DNA of 64,000 nt from Stappia sp. BW2 (GTDB taxonomy: Bacteria > Pseudomonadota > Alphaproteobacteria > Rhizobiales > Stappiaceae). Below, piece after piece: positions 43,503 through 52,949 of the stretch. Position 1 is the stretch's first letter. Each line of letters starts with the position of its first letter. Under the pieces are notes generated by a model, which searched no databases, was not told where the DNA came from, and saw only the letters and a list, made by a program, of their open reading frames with translations. The translations under genes and the position numbers were made by a program. The DNA is taken from positions 62,001 to 126,000 of the forward strand of contig NZ_VIRG01000066.1 in the NCBI RefSeq assembly GCF_008107695.1, in the 5' to 3' direction.

Positions 43503-44897
43503 ATGGCACGGCGCTCCACTTCCTTCGTCTGCCAGTCCTGCGGCGCCGTGACCGCCAAATGGGTTGGCCGCTGCGAAAGCTGTGGTGAATGGAACACCAT
43601 CGTTGAGGAGCAGACCGGTGGCGGCGTCGGGGGCGGCCCAGGCCGGGCTTCGCGCTCCAAGGGCCGCGTCATACCGCTTGTGGGCCTGTCCGGCGAAGCG
43701 AAGGAAGCCCCACGCATTGAGACCAAGGTGCCGGAACTCGACCGGGTGACCGGTGGCGGTTTCGTTCGCGGGTCCGCATTGCTCGTCGGTGGTGACCCGG
43801 GTATCGGCAAATCCACGCTGCTTATTCAGGCGGCGGCCCAACTGGCCAACCTCGGGCACAAGACCGTTTATATCTCCGGCGAAGAAGCCATTGGCCAGGT
43901 GCGGCTTCGCGCCGAACGGCTGGGACTTGCCCAGGCCCCGGTCTCGCTGGCGGCGGAAACCAGCGTAGAGGACATTCTGGCGACGCTGGAATCCGACACG
44001 GCACCCGCCCTCCTGATCCTCGATTCAGTCCAGACCCTGTGGACAGATCAAGTGGAATCCCCTCCCGGCACCGTTACGCAGGTGCGGGCATCGGCCCAGG
44101 CCATGGTGCGTTATGCCAAGAAGAATGGCACCACCCTTGTTCTTGTCGGGCATGTGACCAAGGACGGCCAGATTGCCGGTCCTCGTGTGGTCGAACATAT
44201 GGTCGACGCGGTGCTCTATTTCGAGGGCGATGGCGCGCATCAGTACCGTATCCTGCGTTCAGTCAAGAACCGCTTCGGCGCAACCGATGAAATCGGCGTC
44301 TTCGAGATGACCGGCAAGGGCCTCCAGGAAGTGCCAAATCCTTCCGCCCTGTTCCTGGGAGACAGAAATACCACCGCTCCCGGGGCGGCGGTCTTTGCCG
44401 GGCTGGAAGGTTCCCGCCCGCTTCTGATCGAGATCCAGGCGCTGGTGGCGCAGTCTTCGCTCGGAACACCCCGCAGGGCCGTGATCGGCTGGGACAGTGC
44501 CCGCCTTTCCATGATCCTGGCGGTGCTCGAAGCACGCTGCGGCGTCCGTTTTTCGCAACACGATGTCTATCTGAATGTCGCCGGTGGGCTCAAGATCAAC
44601 GAGCCCGGAGCCGATCTTGCCGTTGCTGCAGCCTTAATCTCCTCACTTAGCGGACTTGCCCTTCCGGCCAATTGCGTCTATTTCGGCGAAGTCAGCCTGT
44701 CAGGGGCCATCCGGCCGGTCGCCCAGGCCCCTTCCAGGCTGAAAGAAGCAGAGAAACTCGGCTTCGACCAGGCCTATTGCCCGGAAGGCAATCTAAAGGA
44801 TGGCACCGTGTCTTCGTTCAGGACGACAGGAGTGCCGGAACTTGGGGACTTTGTTGCCAAACTTTCGGCGGAGGCTAGTGCTAAGGGGCAGACCTGA
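43503..44897 (+). CDS. radA: DNA repair protein RadA
   Basis: RadA processes branched recombination intermediates. The 464-residue protein has the N-terminal zinc finger (Cys10, Cys13, Cys24, Cys27), the RecA-like ATPase with Walker A GGDPGIGKST, the RadA-specific motif VKNRFGATDEIG, and the Lon-protease-like C-terminal domain (GLKINEPGADLAVAAALISS). The start follows AAAGGCG. It is followed by cvpA and purF on the same strand. Confidence 0.97.
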   Translation: MARRSTSFVCQSCGAVTAKWVGRCESCGEWNTIVEEQTGGGVGGGPGRASRSKGRVIPLVGLSGEAKEAPRIETKVPELDRVTGGGFVRGSALLVGGDPGIGKSTLLIQAAAQLANLGHKTVYISGEEAIGQVRLRAERLGLAQAPVSLAAETSVEDILATLESDTAPALLILDSVQTLWTDQVESPPGTVTQVRASAQAMVRYAKKNGTTLVLVGHVTKDGQIAGPRVVEHMVDAVLYFEGDGAHQYRILRSVKNRFGATDEIGVFEMTGKGLQEVPNPSALFLGDRNTTAPGAAVFAGLEGSRPLLIEIQALVAQSSLGTPRRAVIGWDSARLSMILAVLEARCGVRFSQHDVYLNVAGGLKINEPGADLAVAAALISSLSGLALPANCVYFGEVSLSGAIRPVAQAPSRLKEAEKLGFDQAYCPEGNLKDGTVSSFRTTGVPELGDFVAKLSAEASAKGQT

Positions 44898-44971
44898 CAC
44901 AAGATGGTGACGGGTTTGGGCGAAAGGTTTAAGCTCTCGAAAGAGCGCCATACAGAGGATTTTTCAGGAAC

Positions 44972-45580
44972 ATGCCGATAACGCTGCTGGACGGACTGCT
45001 CTTGGTCATCATGTTCATTTCGGCGGTCCTTGCGATGATCCGCGGATTTGTCAGAGAAGTTCTTTCCATCGTTTCCTGGGTGGCAGCGGCAGCTGCGGCA
45101 TTCCTGCTCTATGAGCGGGTTCTTCCTTACACCAAGCAGTATATTGACCACGATCTGGTTGCCATGGGCGTATCTGCCGCGGCGGTCTTTCTGGTCACGC
45201 TGCTTGTTGTCAGCTATATCACCATGCGGATTTCCGATTTCGTGCTCGACAGCCGGATCGGCGCGCTCGACCGGACCCTCGGGTTCGTTTTCGGAGCGGT
45301 GCGTGGATTGCTGCTGGTCGTCGTGGCGATGATGTTCTTCAACTGGTTCGTCCAGCCGGATCAGCAGCCGAATTGGGTCAAGACCGCCAAGTCGCGTCCG
45401 ATCCTGCTGTCCATCGGCGAACGGTTGGTGGCCATACTGCCGGAAGACCCGGAGAAGGCGATCCTGGACAAGATCCGGCAGAACAATCAGGCCGGAGGGG
45501 GAGCAACCCCGGCAGAGGAGCCGGCGTACAGCGATTCAGAACGTCAGGGACTTGAACAACTGACGACGGACAGCAACTAA
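44972..45580 (+). CDS. cvpA: CvpA-family membrane protein
   Basis: The 202-residue protein has four hydrophobic helices in its first 130 residues (LDGLLLVIMFISAVLAMIRG; VLSIVSWVAAAAAAFLL; VSAAAVFLVTLLVVSYI; FGAVRGLLLVVVAMMFF) and a charged tail. CvpA was first linked to colicin V production in E. coli, where it also lies next to purF, and it supports envelope stress tolerance. The position directly before purF is conserved. AGGA lies six bases before the start. Confidence 0.9.
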   Translation: MPITLLDGLLLVIMFISAVLAMIRGFVREVLSIVSWVAAAAAAFLLYERVLPYTKQYIDHDLVAMGVSAAAVFLVTLLVVSYITMRISDFVLDSRIGALDRTLGFVFGAVRGLLLVVVAMMFFNWFVQPDQQPNWVKTAKSRPILLSIGERLVAILPEDPEKAILDKIRQNNQAGGGATPAEEPAYSDSERQGLEQLTTDSN

Positions 45581-45588
45581 CAGAACTT

Positions 45589-45612
45589 GGTTACAATCCC
45601 GGGATAATAACC
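45589..45612. promoter_or_regulatory. 24-bp quasi-palindrome in the purF upstream region
   Basis: GGTTA-CA-ATCCC pairs with GGGAT-AA-TAACC, symmetrical except for two central-arm bases. It starts nine bases after the cvpA stop, about 190 bases before purF. It may be an operator or a short terminator without a T-run. Confidence 0.35.
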
Positions 45613-45761
45613 GAGACTGGGCAGTATCGTGCACCGACTGACGGTGTGACGTTGAATGAGGCATCCCGCGCCCTGATATGTGCGGGACGATGTACCATTT
45701 GCAAAGCGGTCGATAATTCGTCCATCGTCGTGACGGTGACAGACCGTTGACCGCAAGACCA

Positions 45762-45781
45762 GGCCGGTCCTCCCACCGGCC
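45762..45781 (+). other. Hairpin in the purF leader
   Basis: GGCCGGT pairs with ACCGGCC around a 6-base loop and ends six bases before the AAGGAG ribosome binding site of purF. It might affect translation start; no known purine riboswitch core was seen. Confidence 0.4.
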
Positions 45782-45801
45782 AGAACGAAGGAGTGTTCGC
45801 C

Positions 45802-47274
45802 ATGGCTGGCGGAACCGACGTGCAGGAACCATTCGACATCAACGCAGATACCTTGCGCGAAGAATGCGGAGTTTTTGGCATTCTGGGTCATGAGGATGCC
45901 AGCACGCTAACCGCGCTCGGGCTTCATGCGCTCCAGCATCGCGGACAGGAAGCAGCGGGGATCGTGACCGTCGACAACGAGCAGTTCCGCGCGGAACGTC
46001 ATCTTGGCCTCGTGGGCGATCATTTCTCAGATGCCGATACGATCGAACGACTGAGCGGCATGGCCGCCGTTGGCCACGTTCGGTACTCAACGACCGGCGA
46101 GACCATCCTGAGAAACGTGCAGCCGCTGTTCGCCGAGCTGGACGGTGGCGGTATCGCCGTGTGCCACAACGGCAACTTCACCAATGCTCTCACGCTCCGC
46201 CGCCAGTTGATCCGTGATGGCGCGATCTGTCAGTCGACCTCCGATTCCGAAGTGGTCCTGCAGCTCGTTGCCCGCTCGCGCAAGGGCAAGATCGTCGATC
46301 GTTTCATCGATGCGATCACCCAGATGGAAGGCGCCTACTCGCTGGTTGCGCTGACCTCGAAGAAACTGATCGGTGCACGCGACCCGCTCGGCATTCGCCC
46401 GCTGGTTCTGGGCGACCTGAACGGCGCGCCGATCCTGGCGTCCGAGACCTGCGCGCTCGACATCATCGGTGCGAAGTTCATCCGCGAAGTGGAAAACGGC
46501 GAAGTCATAGTCTGCACCACGACAGGCATTGAATCCTTCTTCCCGTTCGGCAAGCGTCCTGCCCGGCCCTGCATCTTCGAATATATCTACTTCTCCCGTC
46601 CCGACAGCGTCGTCGGCGGTCGCAGCGTCTATGATGTTCGCCGTGAAATGGGCCGCCAGCTTGCGCGCGAATCCAATGTCGAAGCGGACGTGATCGTTCC
46701 GGTTCCAGACAGCGGCGTCCCGGCCGCTATCGGCTTCAGCCAGGAAAGCGGTGTGCCGTTCGAACTCGGTATCATCCGCAACCATTATGTCGGCCGCACG
46801 TTCATCGAACCGACCCAGCAGATCCGGGCGCTCGGCGTGAAGATGAAACACTCCGCCAACCGGGCCCAGATCGAGGGCAAGCGTGTGGTGCTGGTGGATG
46901 ACAGCCTGGTGCGCGGCACCACGTCAGTCAAAATCGTGCAGATGATCCGCGATGCAGGTGCCAAGGAAGTTCACTTCCGCCTCGCCAGCCCGCCGATCAA
47001 GTACTCCGACTATTACGGTATCGATACGCCGGTCCGCGAGAAGCTTCTGGCCGCGAAATACGGCCTTGAGGAAATGCGCGCCTATATCGGAGCCGATAGC
47101 CTGGCGTTCCTGTCCGTGGACGGCATCTACAAGGCCATGGGATACGAAGGCCGTGACGCTGCCAATCCGCAGTTCACGGACCATTGCTTCACCGGCGATT
47201 ATCCGACGCCGCTGACCGATCTTTCCGAAGATCAGGACTTCGTCAGCGCACCGCGTCTGGTCGAGGTCGGCTAA
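45802..47274 (+). CDS. purF: Amidophosphoribosyltransferase
   Basis: PurF makes 5-phosphoribosylamine from PRPP and glutamine, the first step of purine synthesis. The 490-residue protein has the Ntn-type glutaminase with nucleophile Cys22 in REECGVFGILG, exposed after removal of a short leader. The PRTase domain has the PRPP loop VVLVDDSLVRGTTSVK. ATG 45802 has AAGGAG eight bases upstream, better than the GTG at 45793. Length and motifs fit the B. subtilis-type processed enzyme. Confidence 0.97.
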   Translation: MAGGTDVQEPFDINADTLREECGVFGILGHEDASTLTALGLHALQHRGQEAAGIVTVDNEQFRAERHLGLVGDHFSDADTIERLSGMAAVGHVRYSTTGETILRNVQPLFAELDGGGIAVCHNGNFTNALTLRRQLIRDGAICQSTSDSEVVLQLVARSRKGKIVDRFIDAITQMEGAYSLVALTSKKLIGARDPLGIRPLVLGDLNGAPILASETCALDIIGAKFIREVENGEVIVCTTTGIESFFPFGKRPARPCIFEYIYFSRPDSVVGGRSVYDVRREMGRQLARESNVEADVIVPVPDSGVPAAIGFSQESGVPFELGIIRNHYVGRTFIEPTQQIRALGVKMKHSANRAQIEGKRVVLVDDSLVRGTTSVKIVQMIRDAGAKEVHFRLASPPIKYSDYYGIDTPVREKLLAAKYGLEEMRAYIGADSLAFLSVDGIYKAMGYEGRDAANPQFTDHCFTGDYPTPLTDLSEDQDFVSAPRLVEVG

Positions 47275-47307
47275 AGCACTCAAAACCCTTTGGACCTCAT
47301 GAATTAA

Positions 47308-47335
47308 TGCCTTCCGGCGGTACCGCCGGAAGGCA
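47308..47335. other. 28-bp perfect palindrome between purF and the SDR gene
   Basis: TGCCTTCCGGCGGT and its exact reverse complement abut, with GGTACC at the centre. As RNA this is a 12-bp stem with a 4-base loop, but no T-run follows. It sits 33 bases after purF and 21 before the next start codon. Confidence 0.6.
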
Positions 47336-47356
47336 AATTGATCTAAGAGATCACGC

Positions 47357-48088
47357 ATGATCAAAGACTTTGAAGGCCGGCTCGCACTCGTGACCGGCGC
47401 CTCCCGCGGAATTGGCTATCAGATTGCAAAGCAGCTCGGCGAACGTGGAGCGCATGTTATTGCGCTTGCCCGGACCGTCGGCGGTCTGGAAGAGCTTGAT
47501 GACGAGATTCGCTCTGCGGGCGGGGAAACCACACTCGTTCCGCTGGACCTGACCGATTTCGACGCGCTCGACCGGCTCGGTGCCGCGATCTACGAGCGTT
47601 GGAAGAAGCTCGATATCTTTGTCGCCAATGCGGGCATGCTGGGGGTGCTGTCGCCCATCGGCCATATCAGCCCCAAGGACTTCGAGAAAGTGACGGCGGT
47701 GAATGTCGTCGCCAACTGGCGGCTGATCCGGTCTCTGGACCCGCTTCTGCGCCAGTCTGACGCTGGCCGTGCGCTGTTCCTGTCTTCCGTCCACGCAAGC
47801 ACCTGCACACCTTTCTGGGGTCTTCAGTCCATCAGCAAGGCTTCCGTTGAAGCCATGGCGAGGACCTGGGCGAAGGAAAGCCTGCAGACGAAGATGAAGA
47901 TCAACATTGCCGACCCCGGCCCGACCCGGACAGGCCTGCGGGCCAAGGCAATGCCGGGAGAGCTCGCCACCAACCTCGCCACGCCCGAGGAAGTCGCGGC
48001 GGATCTTCTGCCTCTCTTGATGCCCGACGTTCTGGAAACCGGCAGCCTTTACGACCGCGTCAGCGGAGAATGGGCTCCCACCGACTGA
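47357..48088 (+). CDS. SDR-family protein lacking the catalytic tyrosine
   Basis: The 243-residue protein is a classical SDR fold: cofactor loop VTGASRGIGYQIA, DLTDFDALD, FVANAGMLG, Asn116 in AVNVVANW and Ser144 in LFLSSVHAS. In the YxxxK position it reads L-Q-S-I-S-K, so Gln157 replaces the catalytic tyrosine while Lys161 stays. Homologues next to purF in related bacteria normally keep the Tyr, so dehydrogenase activity is probably lost or altered. The reading frame is otherwise intact and codon use normal, arguing for a retained non-classical function. A palindrome lies just upstream. Confidence 0.88.
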   Translation: MIKDFEGRLALVTGASRGIGYQIAKQLGERGAHVIALARTVGGLEELDDEIRSAGGETTLVPLDLTDFDALDRLGAAIYERWKKLDIFVANAGMLGVLSPIGHISPKDFEKVTAVNVVANWRLIRSLDPLLRQSDAGRALFLSSVHASTCTPFWGLQSISKASVEAMARTWAKESLQTKMKINIADPGPTRTGLRAKAMPGELATNLATPEEVAADLLPLLMPDVLETGSLYDRVSGEWAPTD

Positions 48089-48181
48089 GGCCTGCCACCC
48101 CGCAGGCTTCCGGTACCGGTTGCAATCCCTCTGGTTTGTCTCTACGCCCTTCCGGATCGATGATCGGAAGGGAAACTCGCC

Positions 48182-48799
48182 ATGCGCTCCGATATCAGCG
48201 TTATCGCCTGGGATTTCGACGGTGTTCTCAACCGCAACATTGTCGGCGGGCGCTTTGTCTGGGCAGATAAGCTGGAAGACGATCTCGGTATCGCACTAGA
48301 TGCATTCGAGCGCGGAGTCTTCGATGCTTCCTTCGCTGACGTCATCTCCGGCAAACAGGACATAAAATGCCACCTGCAGGACTGGCTTGACCGGTCCGGT
48401 TATCATGCCTTGGATGCAGGTGCCGTACTTGACTACTGGTTCGCCAAGGATGACCTGAAGGACCCGTTCACATGCGGCTTGCTTCGACGCCTGACGGCGC
48501 AAGGCTTGGTTCAGGTCATTGCGACCAACAATGAAGAACGGCGGGCAAACTACATTGAACACCAGGCCGGCTTCGGGGCACTCGTCAGCCAGGTTTTCTC
48601 CTCCGGCCGCATCAAGTCAGCCAAGCCGGAACCTTCTTTCTTTGCCCATGTCAGCAACGCTCTCATGGTTGCCCCGTCGGAGATCCTGTTGATTGACGAC
48701 AGCGCGACAAACGTGCGCACGGCGAAAGCGCTCGGCTGGAAAGGATTTCATTTCACCGACGACACCCGGGCGGAGCTTGTCTCTTTTCTTGGCCTCTGA
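48182..48799 (+). CDS. HAD-superfamily hydrolase
   Basis: The 205-residue protein has all HAD motifs: AWDFDGVLNRN (nucleophile Asp), VIATNNEERR, lysine in SAKPEPSFF and LLIDDSATNVRTAKALGWKG. It has a small helical cap (about 25-90) as in haloacid dehalogenase and YihX/epoxide hydrolase N-terminal relatives. Substrate unknown. It lies 93 bases after the SDR gene and 47 before the VOC gene on the same strand. Confidence 0.88.
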   Translation: MRSDISVIAWDFDGVLNRNIVGGRFVWADKLEDDLGIALDAFERGVFDASFADVISGKQDIKCHLQDWLDRSGYHALDAGAVLDYWFAKDDLKDPFTCGLLRRLTAQGLVQVIATNNEERRANYIEHQAGFGALVSQVFSSGRIKSAKPEPSFFAHVSNALMVAPSEILLIDDSATNVRTAKALGWKGFHFTDDTRAELVSFLGL

Positions 48800-48846
48800 C
48801 AGCATGCAGGGCGCGCAGCAGATGTCGGCGCATAGGAGCCAGGAAA

Positions 48847-49218
48847 ATGAAACTCGGTGCGTTCTCGGTCAGTCTGGCCGTCAAGGATCTTGAAAAATCA
48901 AAGGCGTTTTACGAAGGCCTCGGCTTCGTGGATGTCGGCGTTTCAGACGCGGACAACTGGACCGTCCTGAAGAACGGAGACACCATTATCGGGCTGTTTC
49001 AGGGCATGTTCGACAAGAACATCCTCACCTTCAATCCCGGCTGGGACCAGGATGCCAGGACGCTTGAAGATTTTCAGGATGTGCGGGACATACAAAAAGC
49101 GCTGAAAGCGAAGGGATACACTTTCGTATCCGAGGCCAACGAGGCAGGCAGTGGCCGGGCCAGCTTCATGCTGGTCGACCCGGACGGAAACCCGGTTCTT
49201 GTCGACCAGCATGTCTGA
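48847..49218 (+). CDS. VOC-family (glyoxalase/bleomycin resistance-like) protein
   Basis: This 123-residue protein is a single VOC domain with two beta-alpha-beta-beta-beta units. It begins LGAFSVSLAVKDLEKSKAFY and ends FMLVDPDGNPVLVDQHV. Members include glyoxalases, dioxygenases and antibiotic-binding proteins; metal ligands are not clearly conserved here, so a function cannot be assigned. AGGA lies upstream of the start. It converges on the inositol monophosphatase gene with a six-base gap. Confidence 0.87.
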   Translation: MKLGAFSVSLAVKDLEKSKAFYEGLGFVDVGVSDADNWTVLKNGDTIIGLFQGMFDKNILTFNPGWDQDARTLEDFQDVRDIQKALKAKGYTFVSEANEAGSGRASFMLVDPDGNPVLVDQHV

Positions 49219-49224
49219 GGCTGT

Positions 49225-50022
49225 TTAGGCAGCTTCGAAGGGGGCAAAGGAACTTTCGGCGATTTCCTTCAGATCGGCAAAGACGCCCGGAGCCCCAACA
49301 ACGACACGCGCGCCGTGATAGAGGGACTGGTGTACGTCCTGTTCCAGAACTTCACCGCCGGCTTCCTTGGTGATCAGCATGCCTGCAAGGCAATCCCAGG
49401 CGTTCATGTGGGACTCCACATAGCCGATGAGACGTCCGGAGGCCGCATAGGCGAGCATCAGACCACCCGAGGCATTGCGGAAGAACACTCCACCCTTGGA
49501 GACCAGGGCACCGACAACGTTGACCGCGTCGGTGACAGCGGTTCGGCCGTTGAAGCCAACGCCGACCGAACCATGCGAGAGGCTTTCGCTGTCGGACGCC
49601 CGGATCGGTTTGCCATTGAGGAACGCACCGTGACCGGCGGCTGCCTTAAAGGTTTCCCTGGACACCGGATCGTGGATCACACCGACAATCACCTGTCCCT
49701 GATGAACGCAGGAGATGATGACGCACCACTGCGGAATACCGGCAACGAAGTTTGCCGTGCCATCGATCGGGTCGGTGACCCAGGTATAGCCTGAGGAGCC
49801 CTCTTCCATGCCATGCTCTTCGCCCAGAATGCCGTCGTCCGGATAGCTTTTTGCAAGCTCCTGCCGGATGAGCGTTTCCACGTTGCGGTCGGCTTCCGAC
49901 ACAAGGTCCTGATGGCCCTTCTGCGTAACCGTGAGCGTGTCCAGCTTGCGGAAATAATCGAGACCGAGCTCACCAGCCTTTTCGGCAAGCGCGACGGCGA
50001 ATTCCAGCCGGTCGATGGACAT
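49225..50022 (-). CDS. Inositol monophosphatase family protein
   Basis: The 265-residue enzyme belongs to the Li-sensitive, Mg-dependent phosphatase family. Metal ligands are visible: Glu69 in GEEHG, the DPIDGTANF motif (Asp84, Asp87) and AWDCLAGMLI near residue 212. Members hydrolyse inositol-1-phosphate, histidinol phosphate or 3'-phosphoadenosine-5'-phosphate; the residues here fit the SuhB/inositol branch best. In E. coli SuhB also aids rRNA transcription, which cannot be inferred here. It lies 106 bases downstream of der on the minus strand. Confidence 0.92.
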   Translation of the reverse strand: MSIDRLEFAVALAEKAGELGLDYFRKLDTLTVTQKGHQDLVSEADRNVETLIRQELAKSYPDDGILGEEHGMEEGSSGYTWVTDPIDGTANFVAGIPQWCVIISCVHQGQVIVGVIHDPVSRETFKAAAGHGAFLNGKPIRASDSESLSHGSVGVGFNGRTAVTDAVNVVGALVSKGGVFFRNASGGLMLAYAASGRLIGYVESHMNAWDCLAGMLITKEAGGEVLEQDVHQSLYHGARVVVGAPGVFADLKEIAESSFAPFEAA

Positions 50023-50127
50023 GGTTCAAACTCCCTTTAAGTGTCGATAGCGGCGGCAAGCAGCGTTTCCGCCAGGAAAGAGATATTCTGGCTGGCAGCC
50101 GGCAAAAGCCGGCCGCACCTTCCCCAC

Positions 50128-51549
50128 TCAGCCCCGTTTTCGCTTCGGAGCGTAAGGGTTCTCGCCTTTGCGGTAGGACAGGCGAATGGGGGTCCCGTTA
50201 ATATTGAAGGTCTGGCGCAGTGCATTGACCAGATAACGGGTGTAGCTTTCCGGCAATTGCTCCGGACGCGAACAAAACACGACAAAATGCGGTGGCCGCG
50301 TCTTGGGCTGGGTCATGTAGCGCAGGCGCACCCGGCGCCCGGCAACGGCGGGAGGCGGATGGTTCGCCGTGACCTTGTCCAGCCACCGGTTCAGCTTCGA
50401 GGTCGAGACACGCGAATTCCAGGCTTCGTAGGCGGTAAAGACGCTTTCAATGAGGCGATCAATCCCCTGCCCCTGCTGGCCGGACAACGTGGCGATCTGA
50501 ACACCGCGGATCTGGTTGAAATACCGCTCGTTGGCGTCCTTGATCTTTTTCCAGGCTTCTTCCCGGTCTTCGATCAGATCCCATTTGTTGATCGCGATCA
50601 CCAGCGCACGGCCTTCGCGTGCAACCAGATCGATGATCTGCAAGTCCTGTTTCTCAAAGGACATGGTGGCGTCCAGTGTGACGACGACCACTTCGGCGAA
50701 CTTGATCGCGCGCAGGGCATCAGCAACGGAAAGCTTCTCCAGCTTTTCCTGCACACGCGCCTTTCTGCGGATCCCGGCCGTATCGAAAAGCTTGATATGC
50801 CGATCCCGCCAGACCCAGTCTACGGAAATGGAATCGCGCGTGATGCCCGCTTCCGGTCCCGTGAGCATACGGTCTTCGCCCAGCATGCGGTTGATCAGCG
50901 TGGACTTGCCCGCATTTGGACGGCCAACGATGGCAACACGCAGGGGCCGTTCAGCGGTCCCGACCGGATCTTCTTCCTCGACGAACTCACCGTCTTCGTC
51001 GACATCGACATTGGTGATCGCCTCTTCGCGCTTGGCGTCTTCTTCTTCCGTTACCCGGTCGACATGAGGTTTCAGCGCGTCATAGAGATCGGCAAGTCCT
51101 TCGCCATGTTCGGCGGAGATTGCAATCGGATCGCCCAGGCCAAGCGAATAGGATTCGTAAAGCCCGCTCTGCCCGGCCCGGCCTTCGGCCTTGTTGGCCA
51201 GCAGGATCACCGGACGGGTGGTCTTGCGCGCAACTTCGGCGAAATGGGCATCGAGCGGCGTGACGCCGGCACGGGCATCGATCACGAACAGAACGGCATC
51301 GGCGGTTTCCACCGCTTCCTCTGTCTGCCGGCGCATGCGGCCTTCAAGGGACTCCTTGTCCGCATCTTCGAGACCGGCGGTGTCGATGATCGTGAAGCGC
51401 AAGTCGCCCAAACGGGCATCGCCCGGCCGCCGGTCACGCGTCACACCAGGTGTGTCGTCAACCAGCGCCAGGCGCTTGCCCACAAGGCGATTGAACAGGG
51501 TGGACTTGCCGACATTCGGCCGTCCGATAATGGCGACAGTAGCGCCCAC
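50128..51549 (-). CDS. der: Ribosome biogenesis GTPase Der (EngA)
   Basis: Der is a double GTPase needed for 50S ribosome assembly. The 473-residue protein has two G domains, with [12 protein letters not shown] (residue 9 onward) and [13 protein letters not shown] (about 210). Both have DTAG switch motifs ([19 protein letters not shown]) and NKxD motifs ([14 protein letters not shown]). A C-terminal KH-like domain ends [13 protein letters not shown]. An acidic insert between the domains ([14 protein letters not shown]) is typical in this class. It follows bamB by 47 bases. Confidence 0.97.
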   Translation of the reverse strand: MGATVAIIGRPNVGKSTLFNRLVGKRLALVDDTPGVTRDRRPGDARLGDLRFTIIDTAGLEDADKESLEGRMRRQTEEAVETADAVLFVIDARAGVTPLDAHFAEVARKTTRPVILLANKAEGRAGQSGLYESYSLGLGDPIAISAEHGEGLADLYDALKPHVDRVTEEEDAKREEAITNVDVDEDGEFVEEEDPVGTAERPLRVAIVGRPNAGKSTLINRMLGEDRMLTGPEAGITRDSISVDWVWRDRHIKLFDTAGIRRKARVQEKLEKLSVADALRAIKFAEVVVVTLDATMSFEKQDLQIIDLVAREGRALVIAINKWDLIEDREEAWKKIKDANERYFNQIRGVQIATLSGQQGQGIDRLIESVFTAYEAWNSRVSTSKLNRWLDKVTANHPPPAVAGRRVRLRYMTQPKTRPPHFVVFCSRPEQLPESYTRYLVNALRQTFNINGTPIRLSYRKGENPYAPKRKRG

Positions 51550-51596
51550 AGCAATTTCTCCTGATAGGCGGGCCTCTTCTGGCCCAGCCTCAAATG

Positions 51597-52949
51597 CTAG
51601 TTGAAGGCAGCGACGCCGTCATTGCCAGTCAGCACGATAATCCTGCCCCCGGCGACGATCGGTGTCACATAGACATCCGTATTGGTCCGCTGCGTCAACA
51701 TGGTTTTACCGGAAGCGGCATCCACGATTGCGATCTGGCCGTCGCTGGAAAAGGCAACCAGTGCCCCGTTCGCCAGGATCGGGCCAGCCCAGTTGCGGCG
51801 CTTCTTCTTCTTTTCCGGGCGCGGCAAGGCCGTTGCCCAGAGGGTTTCCCCGTTTTTCAGATTGAGGGCGACCATGCGGTCGTCAAGATCAACCATGAAC
51901 AACGTGCTGCCGGAGACAACCGGCGTATGCACGCTGCCGAGATTCTGTTCCCAGCGGCGCTGGCCCGTGCGGGCATCCACCGCAACCGTACGACCGGCAA
52001 CGCCGGTGGCGTAAACCGTGTTGCCGGCGACAACCGGGCTCGCCGACACATCCGCAAGACCGGACAATGCAAGCGTCCTGAAGCCGCGCGACACGCCGTC
52101 GATCCAGGCCGGTTCGCCCGACTTGATGTCGATGGCCATGATCTCACCGGAGGAGAACGGCACAATGACACGGTTGCCGGAAATGGCCGGATTGGCTGCA
52201 GACAGCAGGCCAGCGGTTTCCTCGATGCCTGCATAGGACCAGGCAACGCTACCGTCAGACTGTTTCAGCGCATAGACTTCGTTTGACTGGGTCACGACAA
52301 TGACATGCCCGGCGCCGGCAACAGGTGCGCCACGCGCCGGTGTGTCGATGTCGACCTTCCAGATTTCCCGGCCGGAGCCTGCTTCAAGCGCCGCGACCTG
52401 GCGATAGCTGGTAGCCGCGTAGACAACGCCGCCTTCAACCGCGACACCGCCGCCGGGCCCGACATCCCTCTCGCCTTCCGGACGCAGGTTCTGGGTCCAC
52501 TGGCGCGCGCCACCCGTCGAAAGGGCAACAACTTCACCATTGGGCTTGTAGATGTAGATGCGGCTGCCATCGCTGACTGGGCGGGACGACACCCGGAGTG
52601 CGGATGTCGTCAGTCCACCGCCGGACGAGCCGACCTGGGCACGCCAGGCACGGTTGCCGGAAACGGATATGGCGACGTTGCCCGGATCGTTGGTCAGGCC
52701 ACCACCGGCCGTTGTCCAAGACTGACCGCCTGTCGCCGCGCCGATCTTGGCAGTCTGACCAAGTGCTTCGGCTGCCGGATCGGCGCCGTCGAACACAGGC
52801 TGACGCTCACCCTTGAGGATCTTCTCGCGGGAGAACGGGTTGATATTCTCGGTAAACTCGCTGACCGACCCACACCCTGTCAGGAGGAGAGACAGCGCAA
52901 TTGCGCCAAAAACACCGCGTCTGCGGAAAGAAACGGTTACAAAACTCAC
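51597..52949 (-). CDS. bamB: Outer-membrane assembly lipoprotein BamB
   Basis: BamB is a beta-propeller lipoprotein of the BAM complex that inserts barrel proteins into the outer membrane. The 450-residue protein has a lipoprotein signal with lipobox LLTGC (Cys26) and repeated PQQ-like blades, for example [20 protein letters not shown] and [20 protein letters not shown]. The order bamB-der with a YfgM-like gene before it is the same as yfgM-bamB-der in E. coli. It overlaps the YfgM-like gene by four bases (ATGA). Confidence 0.93.
   Translation of the reverse strand: MSFVTVSFRRRGVFGAIALSLLLTGCGSVSEFTENINPFSREKILKGERQPVFDGADPAAEALGQTAKIGAATGGQSWTTAGGGLTNDPGNVAISVSGNRAWRAQVGSSGGGLTTSALRVSSRPVSDGSRIYIYKPNGEVVALSTGGARQWTQNLRPEGERDVGPGGGVAVEGGVVYAATSYRQVAALEAGSGREIWKVDIDTPARGAPVAGAGHVIVVTQSNEVYALKQSDGSVAWSYAGIEETAGLLSAANPAISGNRVIVPFSSGEIMAIDIKSGEPAWIDGVSRGFRTLALSGLADVSASPVVAGNTVYATGVAGRTVAVDARTGQRRWEQNLGSVHTPVVSGSTLFMVDLDDRMVALNLKNGETLWATALPRPEKKKKRRNWAGPILANGALVAFSSDGQIAIVDAASGKTMLTQRTNTDVYVTPIVAGGRIIVLTGNDGVAAFN

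Noticed and set aside
45581..45801. Purine riboswitch before purF
   Set aside because: The conserved junction sequences of known purine or PRPP riboswitches were not seen.
50041..51564. 507-codon plus-strand open frame
   Set aside because: It lies entirely opposite der, which has all GTPase motifs. The frame has no family likeness and is a shadow of codon bias on the other strand.
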